Source: Cristatella mucedo
Taxonomy: Eukaryota; Bryozoa; Phylactolaemata; Cristatellidae
Length of the DNA: 64,000 bases
Direction of reading: 5' to 3'
Assembly (NCBI GenBank): GCA_009760855.2
Contig: WPIO01000006.1
Location: forward strand, 8,096,001-8,160,000
Below are positions 10,206 through 20,160 of the stretch, in pieces. The notes under the pieces were generated by a model. That model did not search any database, was not told the DNA's origin, and saw only the letters and a list, made by a program, of their open reading frames with translations. The translations under genes were made by a program, and so were the position numbers. The first letter of the stretch is position 1. The number at the start of each line of letters is the position of its first letter.

Positions 10206-10442
10206 GGAGTAGAAATTCTATTTGACAGCCGCGGCGAGTAACGGGCGTCCAAGATCAGCGCCATCGCGTACACAAACTCTCGTGGGGCGCCCAGAGGCCC
10301 CCTGAACAGATGCCTAGCACTAAGCATGAGAGGTAACTCCCGACCGGCCCAACACCTAGAGCTCGGCTCTTGCTAATGACACGACTTACACTTGGATACC
10401 GTCTAACCGAGGATAATGACACAACCGGTCCCTAATATTATA

Positions 10443-10540
10443 CTATAAAGCATTTGTATAGTGCTCTAAGAGAACGCAATCTCCATTCAGGCACTGCATT
10501 TATGCCACAAGGCTCGCTAAAATTCAAGAGCCACGAATAA
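10443..10540 (-). mobile_element. SINE family 2 fragment, minus strand
   Basis: GCATTTGTATAGTGCTCTAA, AGAACGCAATCTCCATTCAG and GCCACAAGGCTCGC match the tail and start of the body of the 25.71-kb copy. The rest is decayed. Confidence 0.5.
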
Positions 10541-11032
10541 TATTTTGACAGCTATAATCTAGTGGATCTAGCATTCCACCGTTTCAAGGTCATAATTCTT
10601 GAACTTTTTGTTGCCGACAATTTAAGCGCGGCTGCTAACTGAGAAGCTAGACTTTTCTAATGTCAAAAGTTTTCAATGGGAAGTATTCAGCCTCCAAGGC
10701 TAGGGATAAGCTAAACCCCACCTGGTTAATTGGCGTTATGGTCATAGCGGGAGTCTAGCCTCAGCTGGGGAAATCGATCTGTCACGAGGTCTAAACATCA
10801 CCGTGATGTATCAGCAAGCAGCTGTATGTTTAGACAAGAAATAGCACATGGCTTACCAATTTGAATTTTGTCTGCCGTCGTAGTGGTATTCAGCTGCTAG
10901 AATAAGCAAAATTGTACATGAGACGATCACATTTATGTACAATAGCTCGTTCGGAGGATCTGCGCCTCAGCCTCAGGTGAGATGTTCGTACTTCACGACC
11001 GCAGATGTGAGTTCGAGACTCGTGCAGCAGGC

Positions 11033-11034
<2 letters not shown>
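10541..11034. other. Intergenic stretch, nothing recognised
   Basis: No element or coding motif seen. Confidence 0.4.

Positions 11035-11096
<62 letters not shown>
11034..11096. repeat. (CT)n microsatellite
   Basis: About 30 uninterrupted CT units. Confidence 0.95.
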
Positions 11097-11098
<2 letters not shown>

Positions 11099-11465
11099 TT
11101 CCAAAATAGAGCGGTAGTGATGGTTATTAGTGATCTCCTGTCTTTATTTTAATGAGGCTAGTGAATCAGTCGATCTTCATTTGCTTAGCTTTTTATTAAA
11201 TTTTCGAGAATAGTTTCTTGAAAGGCTACTTCCTTGAGGTCGGCATCACTAATTTAGAAAAAGGCCAATCTTTTCGCATCATAAGTATACTGAGGTGGTT
11301 CCGTTGAACAATAGTTTAAAAACTCCCCGGGAAGAAGTTTTTATTAAGTTCAATTGATAAGTATGTTTCATTCGGGTCTCCTATTGAGAACTAGAGTGCA
11401 CCTGTCAAAATCGGCTACAGGCAATTGGGCGTGGCTTTCAAAAACTGGATGATTGTTTGTTAAAG

Positions 11466-11790
11466 CATTTAAAAATAATAATAATAAAACATTTTTCTAT
11501 AGCACCATATAATAGCTTGATCTCTTTCTAGGCAATTTACATATTCTGTAAAGAAACAGGATCAAATGGTTATTGGTAACATGCACTATGTCAACAAGCA
11601 CAGCATAGTTAGACGCGACCTGCACAGTGCCTACAGGTAAATATGGTAAGTGGCAGCATGCACAGCGTCAGCACGCACAAGCATACAAAGGATGAATCAC
11701 AAGGACCTACTAAATTCTTTGATAAACAGGTGGGTTTTTAGCTTTTTTGTGAATGTCATTAAGTCAGGGATGCGTTTACATGTTAACAAT
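11466..11790 (-). mobile_element. LINE 3' end, minus strand
   Basis: Starts (on +) with AATAATAATAAAAC, the reverse of the (ATT)n end. It continues through the conserved tail (TTGATCTCTTTCTAGGCAATTT) and the GTCAGCACGCAC words to the sequence before the ORF2 end. Strongly diverged. Confidence 0.7.
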
Positions 11791-11794
11791 GTGC

Positions 11795-11958
11795 CAGTTA
11801 CCTCTAATCATGTTACAGTTGTTGACTTTGTGCATGTTATCGCTGACCATTTGATCATGCTTCATTTACAGCATAAGGAAAGTTCCTATGAATAGACCAC
11901 AGTTCTCTGAGGGCGCTATACACAAATATTATTAATATTATTATTATTATTATTAGAT
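11795..11958 (+). mobile_element. LINE 3' tail fragment, + strand
   Basis: Ends CACAGTTCTCTGAGGGCGCT...ATTATTATTATT in the + direction. It lies head-on against the minus-strand copy just before it. Confidence 0.55.
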
Positions 11959-12536
11959 GTGATTAATAGTACAGCAGTAAGACAGTGCGATAGGTCACGG
12001 TTACATTGCAGGCAGAGCAATAAAAAAAGGTGCCAGACCCGGGTGGGCGAGAGTCAATATTGAAGGCATCCCACGGCTTGTTGCGGCTGGTACAAGGCTT
12101 TTATTTGTGTTGTTATGGGTGCTTTACAGGTTGGTAGAAACAACCAGTCACCTAGCCTTGCTTGACGGGGACGGTGATCTGATCGGTAATTACTGGTGCG
12201 ACCACTCAACTGTTGGCTCGGGCTGCGCTATATGTATGCTCTGCTCTTTTTCGCAAGAGAATGCAGAAGCAGACTAGAGCACTAGCACCCGAATTCTGTG
12301 AGATTTTCATTCTCAAAGGCTACAATTGTGTCACTGCATCCATGTGGACGAATTGTTTACCAAAATCTTTGTTACCGAAGAGCTACAATGCCTGGAAAAA
12401 GATTGTAATGTCTTTGAATGACGCAGTTATGGAGAATTTCTTACCTGAGCTCTTATTCCACACAAATTATATATTTCCATTAAAAAAAATATATAGCATT
12501 CAGTTCTAACAAAACCAGCATCTCAAGCATGTGCCC

Positions 12537-12686
12537 TCGTGGGCCACGATATAAGGTGCTCACTCTTCGCTACTGATGTCGTGGTTTCGAATCCTGCAAT
12601 CGGCGATTCTTCATTGCCAGCTGCATGAGGTGGAAAGAGCCGCTAAGGCTCTTCTGCCGCTATGTAAATGAGGTAGTTAAATCAGA
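12537..12686 (+). mobile_element. SINE family 1, + strand
   Basis: Head with GATATAAGGTGCTCAC, B-box-like GTGGTTTCGAATCC, then GGCGATTCTTCATTGCC, AAGGCTCTTCTGCCGCTAT and the ending GAGGTAGTTAAATCAG. Diverged. Confidence 0.7.
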
Positions 12687-12689
12687 TAA

Positions 12690-13530
12690 TAAGTACTCAT
12701 TTTAGAGTTACTTTAACTGAGTTAAAAACAGTTGAAGATAGTATTGATCGAGCTATCTTATTCCTATCACAATCCCAAGTTTAACTTGTGATATCGAGTA
12801 AAGTTGCTGAAGTAATTTTGTCACGACACGGCAATTTTTAGAGCTTGAATTTAACTCTGTAAATCATGCTGGTATTAAATCCTCGCTAACTTTTTTTTAA
12901 TGCGGATTCTGTAGTGCAATTCCCGCGTTTCTTAACACATGAAAAAGTTCTTATGCAGTATGCAAAGTTTCGGGAACATCTCTAACATCTCCAAATCTGT
13001 AAAGTAACAGGTATAGTCTAGGCTCTCGTTCTACGTAGATAAAACTCGCTGTAAATGTGCTATCGTCCTAGCTGGTCTTCCACCGTTTAAAATTCTCAGC
13101 TTTCTTTCAGCTTGTGTTTCCAATACTCGCACTTAGATAGCTACTGACTTGCTCAAATTAAGTGACACAAAAGACATTAATTAGTTTTAAGCTAATCTGG
13201 CGTCGCTCAGAAAACTGGAAAGCCATACCCTCAGAAGCTGCGAAACTGTCACTTTCCATTTAGCTTCTGGGCTTCTGGGCATTCCAGATCGTATAGACAT
13301 CTAGTAACCTCAAATCCTTCGGGACCGTGCCTTCAGTTTCTATTCAGCTAGAGCCTCAAGCTCACTGCCAACTAATATCCCAATCCTCTGACCAGACAAA
13401 TGAAGCAAATCTAAAGGACAATACCTAACATAAGCATTTTATCGTCAATGGGATGAATACTTGATATCCTCGTGAGTCCGACAATTGCGCATTTGAATTT
13501 ACTTTATGATAGTTTAACGCGCTTTTTGTC
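12690..13530. other. Intergenic stretch, nothing recognised
   Basis: No open frame of note and no recognised repeat. A 21-bp direct repetition of GCTTCTGGGC occurs near 13.26 kb. Confidence 0.4.
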
Positions 13531-13532
13531 AA

Positions 13533-13612
13533 GCGTATGTAACGTGCCTAGATCGTGATTTAGTTCTCTGCGAACGCTATGCAAATGCGCTGCTGCAAAT
13601 ATTATTTTTGTT
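13533..13612 (+). mobile_element. LINE 3' tail fragment, + strand
   Basis: GTAACGTGCCTAGATCG, TTTAGTTCTCTGCGAACGCT and AATATTATT resemble the conserved LINE tail, without any upstream LINE body. Confidence 0.45.
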
Positions 13613-13884
13613 AATCTTAGCGTTCTTTAGAAAAGAAGAGGCTAACTTACCATGAACAGGTCACTAACGCGAATGCTCATTTTCGAAGGTGTTCGTAGAA
13701 GGCAACTTGCGTTGCCTTTCGCGTTGATTGTGAAGTTAAACTCATAGGGCAGGTGCTTTGCAGTTTTTTATTTTACACCTAAAAGTTGATACTCCGGCAC
13801 CCTACTTGAGAGGAAGATACGCGCGGGCACACACTCACACGCATGCACACACGCTTGTATACATATAATTTTTTGGGTCAGCAC

Positions 13885-14091
<207 letters not shown>

Positions 14092-14406
14092 CAGTGAGCG
14101 AAGCAGCCCTCTTACTTCCAGTTAACGTATGAAGCAAGCTCAAGTTAACGTATAAAGCAAATCCTAAGCAGGCTGATTGAGGAGCTCAGTGAGCAGGAAT
14201 GGCGTCTTCGGGATTAACTGCGCTGAACTGTTTCTACTTGGAAAAATTAGAACGGTTCAACGCAGTGCGCTGTGACGGTTTTTTAGCTGATTGCGCTGGA
14301 TCGTGGTGGGTTGTTGTATTGGCCCGACTCATGTAGTTGATACAGTGCATTTATTTGAGAAAGCATGTTCTCAACAACGAATGCCCACATTAGGCTAAGT
14401 TCAGTA

Positions 14407-17400
14407 CGGTGGTACCTCGGCTTGCGAGCTTAATTCGTTCCGTGCTGGAGCTAGTAACTCAAATCACAAGCATGTGAAATCAATTTTCTCCATTGCAATA
14501 AATTGAAATGCCATTAATCCATTCCGGGGGTCTGAAAGAACACTGCGATTTTTGTCACGTGCTTTTAAATCCAAAAAATGTGCTCAGAAATAACGATTTT
14601 TCTTAAAACAATACAATAGAATATCTTGCAATAAAAGGGTTTTATTAATCCTGATGTACCGGCGTAACTCGGAGATCAGACGGCTTGAAGATGGTAATAG
14701 AGTTAGAGGAGGAAGGCTGAAATGAATATAACTGAATCTTATTCGCCGATTTTTGCCCTTCTCGCCTGGCTTGCCTCTTTTTCAGTTAATTGGCTGGGCC
14801 TTTACGCCGAGGCGCCGATTGTTATCAGTTATGCGATGAGCACGATGGTATTGCCTAAATAGAGTACAGTAAGTACTTAGCTGTTCCTGCCGTAGTCGGA
14901 TTTGACATCGGAGTCTAGCGATCTTGATCTTTGGCACCTGTCCAAGCACTGCGATGGCTCACTCGAGACTGTCTAGGAGCGAACCAACAGGCCTGCTCTT
15001 AACGTCACACCCGGGTCGTAGGGCAGCGTCTTAATAATAATAATAATAATATTGCACTTGATAAAGCGCCCTCAGAGAACTTAATCTCTTTCTAGGCGCT
15101 TTACATTTGCTGCAAAGTGATACGCAATAGAATAGTAAGTAAAATCATGCTTGAAAAACAAACAAAATGAATAACATGGTTAGGGGTTACATGCACAGGG
15201 TCAGCATGCAAATGTGGTTAGTGGCAGCATGAACAGTGTCAGCACGCATAAGCACATCGAGGACGAATCACAAGGACCCACTAAATGCTGTCCTAAATAG
15301 GTATGTTTTTAAGTTTCTTTTAAATGTGGTCAGGTCAGGGGATGTTCTGATGCAGGTCGGGAGGGAGTTCCAGGCTGTGGGAGCATACGAGCTAAATGCA
15401 CGGTCTCCAAAGGATTTAAGGTTTGTACGAGGTATCGTTTAGTTTTAGAAAATTTGCTGCCATCCATGATCGGATGTCATCAATGCATGCAGCAAGTGAG
15501 TTGAGAGAATTTGAGGTGCTCGAAGGCTTGGAGGGATCAAAGCAAAGGTACAACTTAGTGTCATCCGCATAGAAGTGAAAGCCTAGATTGTGCTTGGCAA
15601 TCACATCAGCGAGAGGGAGAGTATAAACGGTGAAAAGGACCGGACCTAGCACAGAGCCCTGAGGTACTCCATATTTTAGAGGTACTTCAGATGATCTTTG
15701 TCCATTCACGTCAACACTCTGGAGTCTCCCACTGAGATAGGACCTGAACCACTGCAGAGCAGTGCCAGTGATGCCCAGGCGAGATGAGAGGCGCTCTAGA
15801 AGTACTTTGTGATCGATGGTATCAAAAGCTGCCGAAAGATCGAGCAAAACAAGAAGAGACACTCTACCCATGTCTGCATTCCTAGGTAGGTCGTTGTATA
15901 CACGAAGCAATGCTGACTCTGTGGAGTGATTAGCTCTAAAGCCAGACTGGGAACTTACTAGCAAGGTGTGAGGTTTCGATATACGAGTTCAGCTGGTCTG
16001 CCACGACCCGTTCCAGTGTCTTTGATAGGAATGGTAGAAGGGAGACTGGGCGGTAGTTGCTTAAGTTCTCTTGGTCTAGTGTAGCTTTCTTGAGAAGTGG
16101 CCTGACTACAGCTTTTTTTAAAGGTGCTGGGACCTGACCTGAGGCTAATGACATATTAATGATGTTGGTTATGCATGGCAGCAGCAGATCAATGCAACGT
16201 AGGAGCAGGACAGTGGGAATAGGGTCCAGTGGACTTGTTGTCTTCTTTGATTGAGATACGAGCTTTAGGACTACATCACTGGTGACCTGTTTAAATGCAG
16301 ACATTGAGGCGCAGCCAGGAACCGAGGAACAGCATTCTAGTGGGAAGGTTGTCATCGCAGGGATGGATTCCCTGATTTTGTCTATCTTCTGCACAAAGAA
16401 TTGAGAGAAGCGATCGGCTAGATCATCACAAGGATCATCAGGTAAGGAGCTAACCTGGGAACGGTTGAGGAGATGGTTTATTGTCGACATCAGCATTTTT
16501 GGATTGTGCATCTGTGATTCAACAATGTTTCTATAGAAGCTAGACTTAGCCTTTGCTAGGATCGATTGGTACGACCTACAGTAGTCTTCATATGCCTGTC
16601 GATGGACAGTTAGTCCGGATCTTTTGTATGCCTTTTCAAGCTTTCGTTTAGTAGACTTGGCTAGTTTAATGTCTGTGGTAAACCACAGGCCGTCTGGGCG
16701 GGGGCGCACAGTGCGCTTTGTCAAAGGTGCAAACTCGTCGAACGTGTCAGCTAGTGTCGTGTTGTAGCAATCTACCAGTGATGACAGATCAGAGGGAGGA
16801 CTGAGCAGCAAAGGTGAGGCAGATATGCTCGCACGGACAGCATCGATGTCAAGGGTCTTGAGGTTTCGCGATTCACAGGTTATTTTAGAGGAGAATGTGG
16901 GCACACACTGTAGATTGAATGAGATCTGCATGTGGTCAGATAAGCAGGATTTGGTGATAACTGGTGATGACAAAGTGCAGTTATATGAGAAAATTTGGTC
17001 GAGTGTGTGACCCTTGATGTAGGTAGGGCCATGCACATGAGTCACAAGAGATAATGAGTCTTGTCAATGTACGAAATTCGGTGCTGAAAGCGTCAGATAA
17101 GTTATCAAAGTGAACGTTGAAATCACCCATAACGAGGAAGGATCGATTTCTTGCACACAGAATCGAAATGAGATCGGAGAAATCTGAGATAAAGGAGGAT
17201 TTTGTACCTGGTGGGCGATAGACTACTGCCACTATCGTTAGCTTGTTTTCGGGTGAGACCAGGACAATTGATTCAAAAGACTGCTTCGAGGGTACCGCAA
17301 ATGGCTTGAAGTTGACTTTCGAGCGCATGATCATAGCAACTCCACCTCCAGTTTTGATTGATCTAGGGGTGTGAAAGAACGTGAAACCAGATGGAGTAGC

Positions 17401-17944
17401 GTCTTTAATTGTCGGGCAGTTTATCGATTTCAGCCAAGTTTCAGTTAGGGCGAGCAGGTCGATACCATTTTCAGAAATAAGGTCGTTTATTACTAGAGGT
17501 TTATTGCACATTGAGCGAGGATTCCAAAGGCAAGCGTTAAGTCTGGCCGATTGGGTTACAACAGGCCTGATGACCACTAAGTTTGAGAGATTTACAGTGA
17601 CGCATGCGGGGGAGCGTGCTAAGCGGTTCGAGACAATGCTAGGAATACCAAACGAGCAGCGTCTAAGCTGGTGGTTCCGGCCACCGCGGCGGCTACGGGG
17701 TGCTTTCCTTTTGTTAATGCATAGTTCATGTCTTGTAAAGGAACGTCGTTCGCTGGTCTACCTTTATTGGCCTGAATAACCACACACAGTGTGACGTTCG
17801 CGGCGGTAACTAGCGGTTGAATATCTGAAACTGGGTCGTAACCGAAATGCTAGCTCGCAACTCAAAGCAAAAAGTTCGGCCGAGAGACAGCTCGTATCTC
17901 GAAACACTCGTATGTCGAGACACTCGTAAGCCGAGGTACCACTC
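14407..17944. mobile_element. DNA transposon with TA target duplications (Tc1/mariner-pogo type), carrying a nested LINE
   Basis: The left end CGGTGGTACCTCGGCTTGCG and the right end, read in reverse, GAGTGGTACCTCGGCTTACG are inverted. Each is flanked by TA (14405-14406 and 17945-17946). Ends of the form CAGTGGTACCTCGG with TA duplication are typical of Tc1/mariner-pogo (Tigger-like) elements. The subterminal left part also shows the ATTAATCCATTCCGG motif common in such elements. I see no intact transposase in the remaining 14.47-15.03 and 17.8-17.94 kb. Most of the interior is a LINE inserted later at about 15.03-17.8 kb. Confidence 0.75.
15032..17800 (-). mobile_element. LINE (L2/CR1-like), near full-length ORF2 but frameshifted and internally deleted, minus strand
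   Basis: Read on the minus strand: an endonuclease (17577-16981) with LTETWL, GGGVAMIMR, VYRPPG and GDFNVHFDN; then a linker and RT N-terminal part (17045-15936) with NYRPVSLLPFLSKTLERVV; then RT (15964-15416) with QSGFRANHSTESALL, LLDLSAAFDTIDH, GVPQGSVLGPVLF and the catalytic FYADDTKLYL. Frameshifts occur near 17.04 kb and 15.95 kb. Near 15.435 kb the frame jumps from FLKLN directly to the 3'-terminal sequence, so about 0.6 kb (the thumb region seen intact at 8.5-9.2 kb) is missing. The 3' UTR and (ATT)n tail are at 15032-15400. The copy cannot be autonomous. Confidence 0.9.
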
Positions 17945-18149
17945 TATTTTATGCATCTAAAATAGAGCTTCGCGTAGACGATTTCAGGCGAGTATTCGGC
18001 AGATTAGAGTCGATCGTAGTATTGGTTAGCTATTCCAGTCGTTTGCAACTTATTGCTTGAGATCGCACCTGCGCAATGCTTTAAGTTATTTGGGGGAGCT
18101 TTAACATACAGTCAACTTTGGAGCTTCGCGAAATATATATCAAGGCCTT

Positions 18150-18240
18150 TTAATGATAATAATGTATTTATATAATAATAATGTATTTATATAACGCCCT
18201 CAGAGACTTTAGCTCTTCCTAGATAGTTTGGATATTTTGA
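18150..18240 (-). mobile_element. LINE tail fragment, minus strand
   Basis: ATAATAATGTATTTATATAA, CGCCCTCAGAGACTTTAGCT and CTTCCTAGATAGTTT resemble the reversed LINE tail. Confidence 0.45.
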
Positions 18241-18685
18241 GGAGGATTGAAGTATTTTGACCGATTGGCCCCGGCCGCTGCAGTCAATTGCAGTGGATAG
18301 CACGAAAACGCCCACGCCCATTCTCAGGAAGTTTTGTGAGAGGTCTCTCAAAACTGACTGTCCTGGGTCTAAATGTACAAAAATGCTCATCGCATTGGAT
18401 TTTTTCTCTTCGGGATGGTTTGTGGTAGATAGTGGTGGCATGCGGCGGAGTTGGCCGTTGCCACCGCAATCGATTGCAGTACGAACTTCAAGCGAAATGG
18501 CATTACACTTTGTAGGTTCACCATAAAGATAGCCCAGTGCAAGCAGCGGATTTCTGGTAGATTTGTGGTGGATTGGATTTATTAGGCAGTGGCTAGCGCC
18601 TTTGCAGCTCATGCTTATATTTTGTGATGGCACTATACAAATTTATCGCTGTAATTATTGTAATAACTTTATTTCCCGGGGTCTT

Positions 18686-18826
18686 TGCCCAGGAGGCAGG
18701 ATGCTAGCTCTTCGCGACACAAATCGAGTCCTGCAGTAGGCGATCCTTTATTTCCCATTGCAAGCGGCTGCGATAGCCGTCAAGGCTCTTCCGCCGCTAT
18801 ACAACTGAGGCTATTAAATCAGCTGA
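18686..18826 (+). mobile_element. SINE family 1, + strand
   Basis: Contains AATCGAGTCCTGCAGTAGGC, GATCCTTTATTTCCCATTGC, GATAGCCGTCAAGGCTCTTC and CGCTATACAACTGAGGC, ending TTAAATCAGCT. It lies just upstream of the hexokinase CpG island. Confidence 0.75.
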
Positions 18827-19089
18827 CTTTTGGGATGAAACTGGCGAGAGCGATATCGTTAAATTTGGTGGAACATTATAACGGCGATGTACTACATACA
18901 ATATTCACTCCAAGTTCAATCTTTGCATCACTTATTTCCGGTCAACTTTTGCTGAGTGCGTATTGTGGTGGATTCCGCTTAATTGTGGTTGATTGCGGTA
19001 ATTCGTTGCAGCCGCATGGAGCTAGTTGCTGGTAGAGCCGGGGAGCGGCGGCCTGCATAGGAATCACGTGGTCTACCACACCCAATGAC

Positions 19090-20160
19090 CAAAGCCGCTG
19101 GCAGGCGGGCGGGCTAATAAGCTGCCGGGCACCCGATGCCCCTTGTGCTTCCGCTGCTGCCGCCGCCTCGTGCTAGTGTTTGATTGCGTGCTCGGGCCGT
19201 GAGACAAACCGAGCGCCTCTTTGCAAGACCAGAGACCATGACTGCGCTGTGGGCCCCAAAGTTCAGCTTGCCGTGCGATGGAAAGTTCTCAGAGGTGAAG
19301 CGGCGTGGCGCCGCCGCCGCCGCGCGGCACCCGGCTCCCCTGTCGGTGGGAGTGGTACTCTCCCCCCCCCCGCGCGCGCGCGAGCGCTGCAGCGTGCTCG
19401 CAGCACGCTCCGCCGACGCGCGCGTGGCTGTGGCCGCCGTTGTGGTTTGGCAGCGCATCGGCGTGGCGCAAGGCAAGGCCGACCGCTCTGCCCGTCGTGC
19501 GAGTGTAGCAGCGTCGAGCGAGCGAGCGAGCGAGCGAGCGAGCGAGCGATCCGCGCTGGAATCCGCACTGGAATCTCGCGTTCTCTTGCCGCGCGCCATC
19601 TGCGTCGCTGTGCATGCGCGTATGTTTACTTTGGCGCGACGGCGACGCGGCGCGCGCGTAGCGGTCTGGCGCTGCGGTGTCTGGCGCTCTGTCCGCCTCC
19701 GCGCGCGCGCACTCGCTCGGCCGCGGTCCGGCCGAGCGGCCTTCGGCGCTCACCCCGCCCCCGCGGTCGATGACAGTGGAGGGGGAGGGGCGATGGAGGA
19801 GGTGGGTTTTTGAGGCGACGAAACTGCGCCCCTTCAGCTTCAGGGTGGGAAAGCAAATGGCGGGCGCTCGAGGTTCGCACCTGCGCTGCCCGCAGCCAGC
19901 TGCGGCGACCGACGCTCGGACGTCACACGGGAACCGAGCTTCCTTGGCTCGGTGGTGCTGTGTGCCGCTTCAGCTCAAGTCGAATTTCATGTCGCCATCC
20001 TCGACAAGAGGCCATTGTTGCTGGGCTAGGATTTGTGCAGCCGGCCGAATGATGCTCAGTTGCCTGAGCGCTGAGAGCTGTGACTCGGCTCGGCTCGGCC
20101 GGTATTCGAACAATCGCCAGCCGGTGGAGGACGGCTCGGGTGTCAGGCTTGCACCCTAGC
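19090..20160 (+). promoter_or_regulatory. CpG island, probable hexokinase promoter and 5' UTR
   Basis: About 1 kb of strongly G+C- and CpG-rich sequence (GCGCGCGC blocks, GGCGGGCGGG GC-box-like words, (GAGC)n near 19.52 kb) in an otherwise A/T-richer region. Long open frames in all six frames here are compositional shadows. The proposed start codon of hexokinase lies near its 5' third. Promoter function is inferred from composition and position. Confidence 0.6.
19238..19294 (+). CDS. Hexokinase exon 1 (proposed start)
   Basis: The ATG has A at -3 (GAGACCATGA). It is followed by 19 codons (MTALWAPKFSLPCDGKFSE) and donor GAG|GTGAAG. The exon ends exactly at a codon boundary, as the acceptor of exon 2 requires. 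It lies in the CpG island. The donor is acceptable but not ideal, and another first exon cannot be excluded. Confidence 0.55.

Noticed and set aside
10210-10440. Ribosomal RNA fragment
   Set aside because: GCGGCGAGTAACGGGCG looked rRNA-like, but the surrounding sequence does not follow any rRNA segment I can recall.
12213-12509. 98-codon + frame
   Set aside because: No motif, no splice-site support, and A/T-rich ending. Chance is sufficient.
17381-17779. 132-codon + frame
   Set aside because: It is the antisense of the LINE endonuclease region.
19180-20159. Long Arg/Ala-rich open frames on both strands (up to 209 codons)
   Set aside because: They overlap in all six frames within a CpG island, as expected from high G+C content with few stops. 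Only the 19-codon start is kept.
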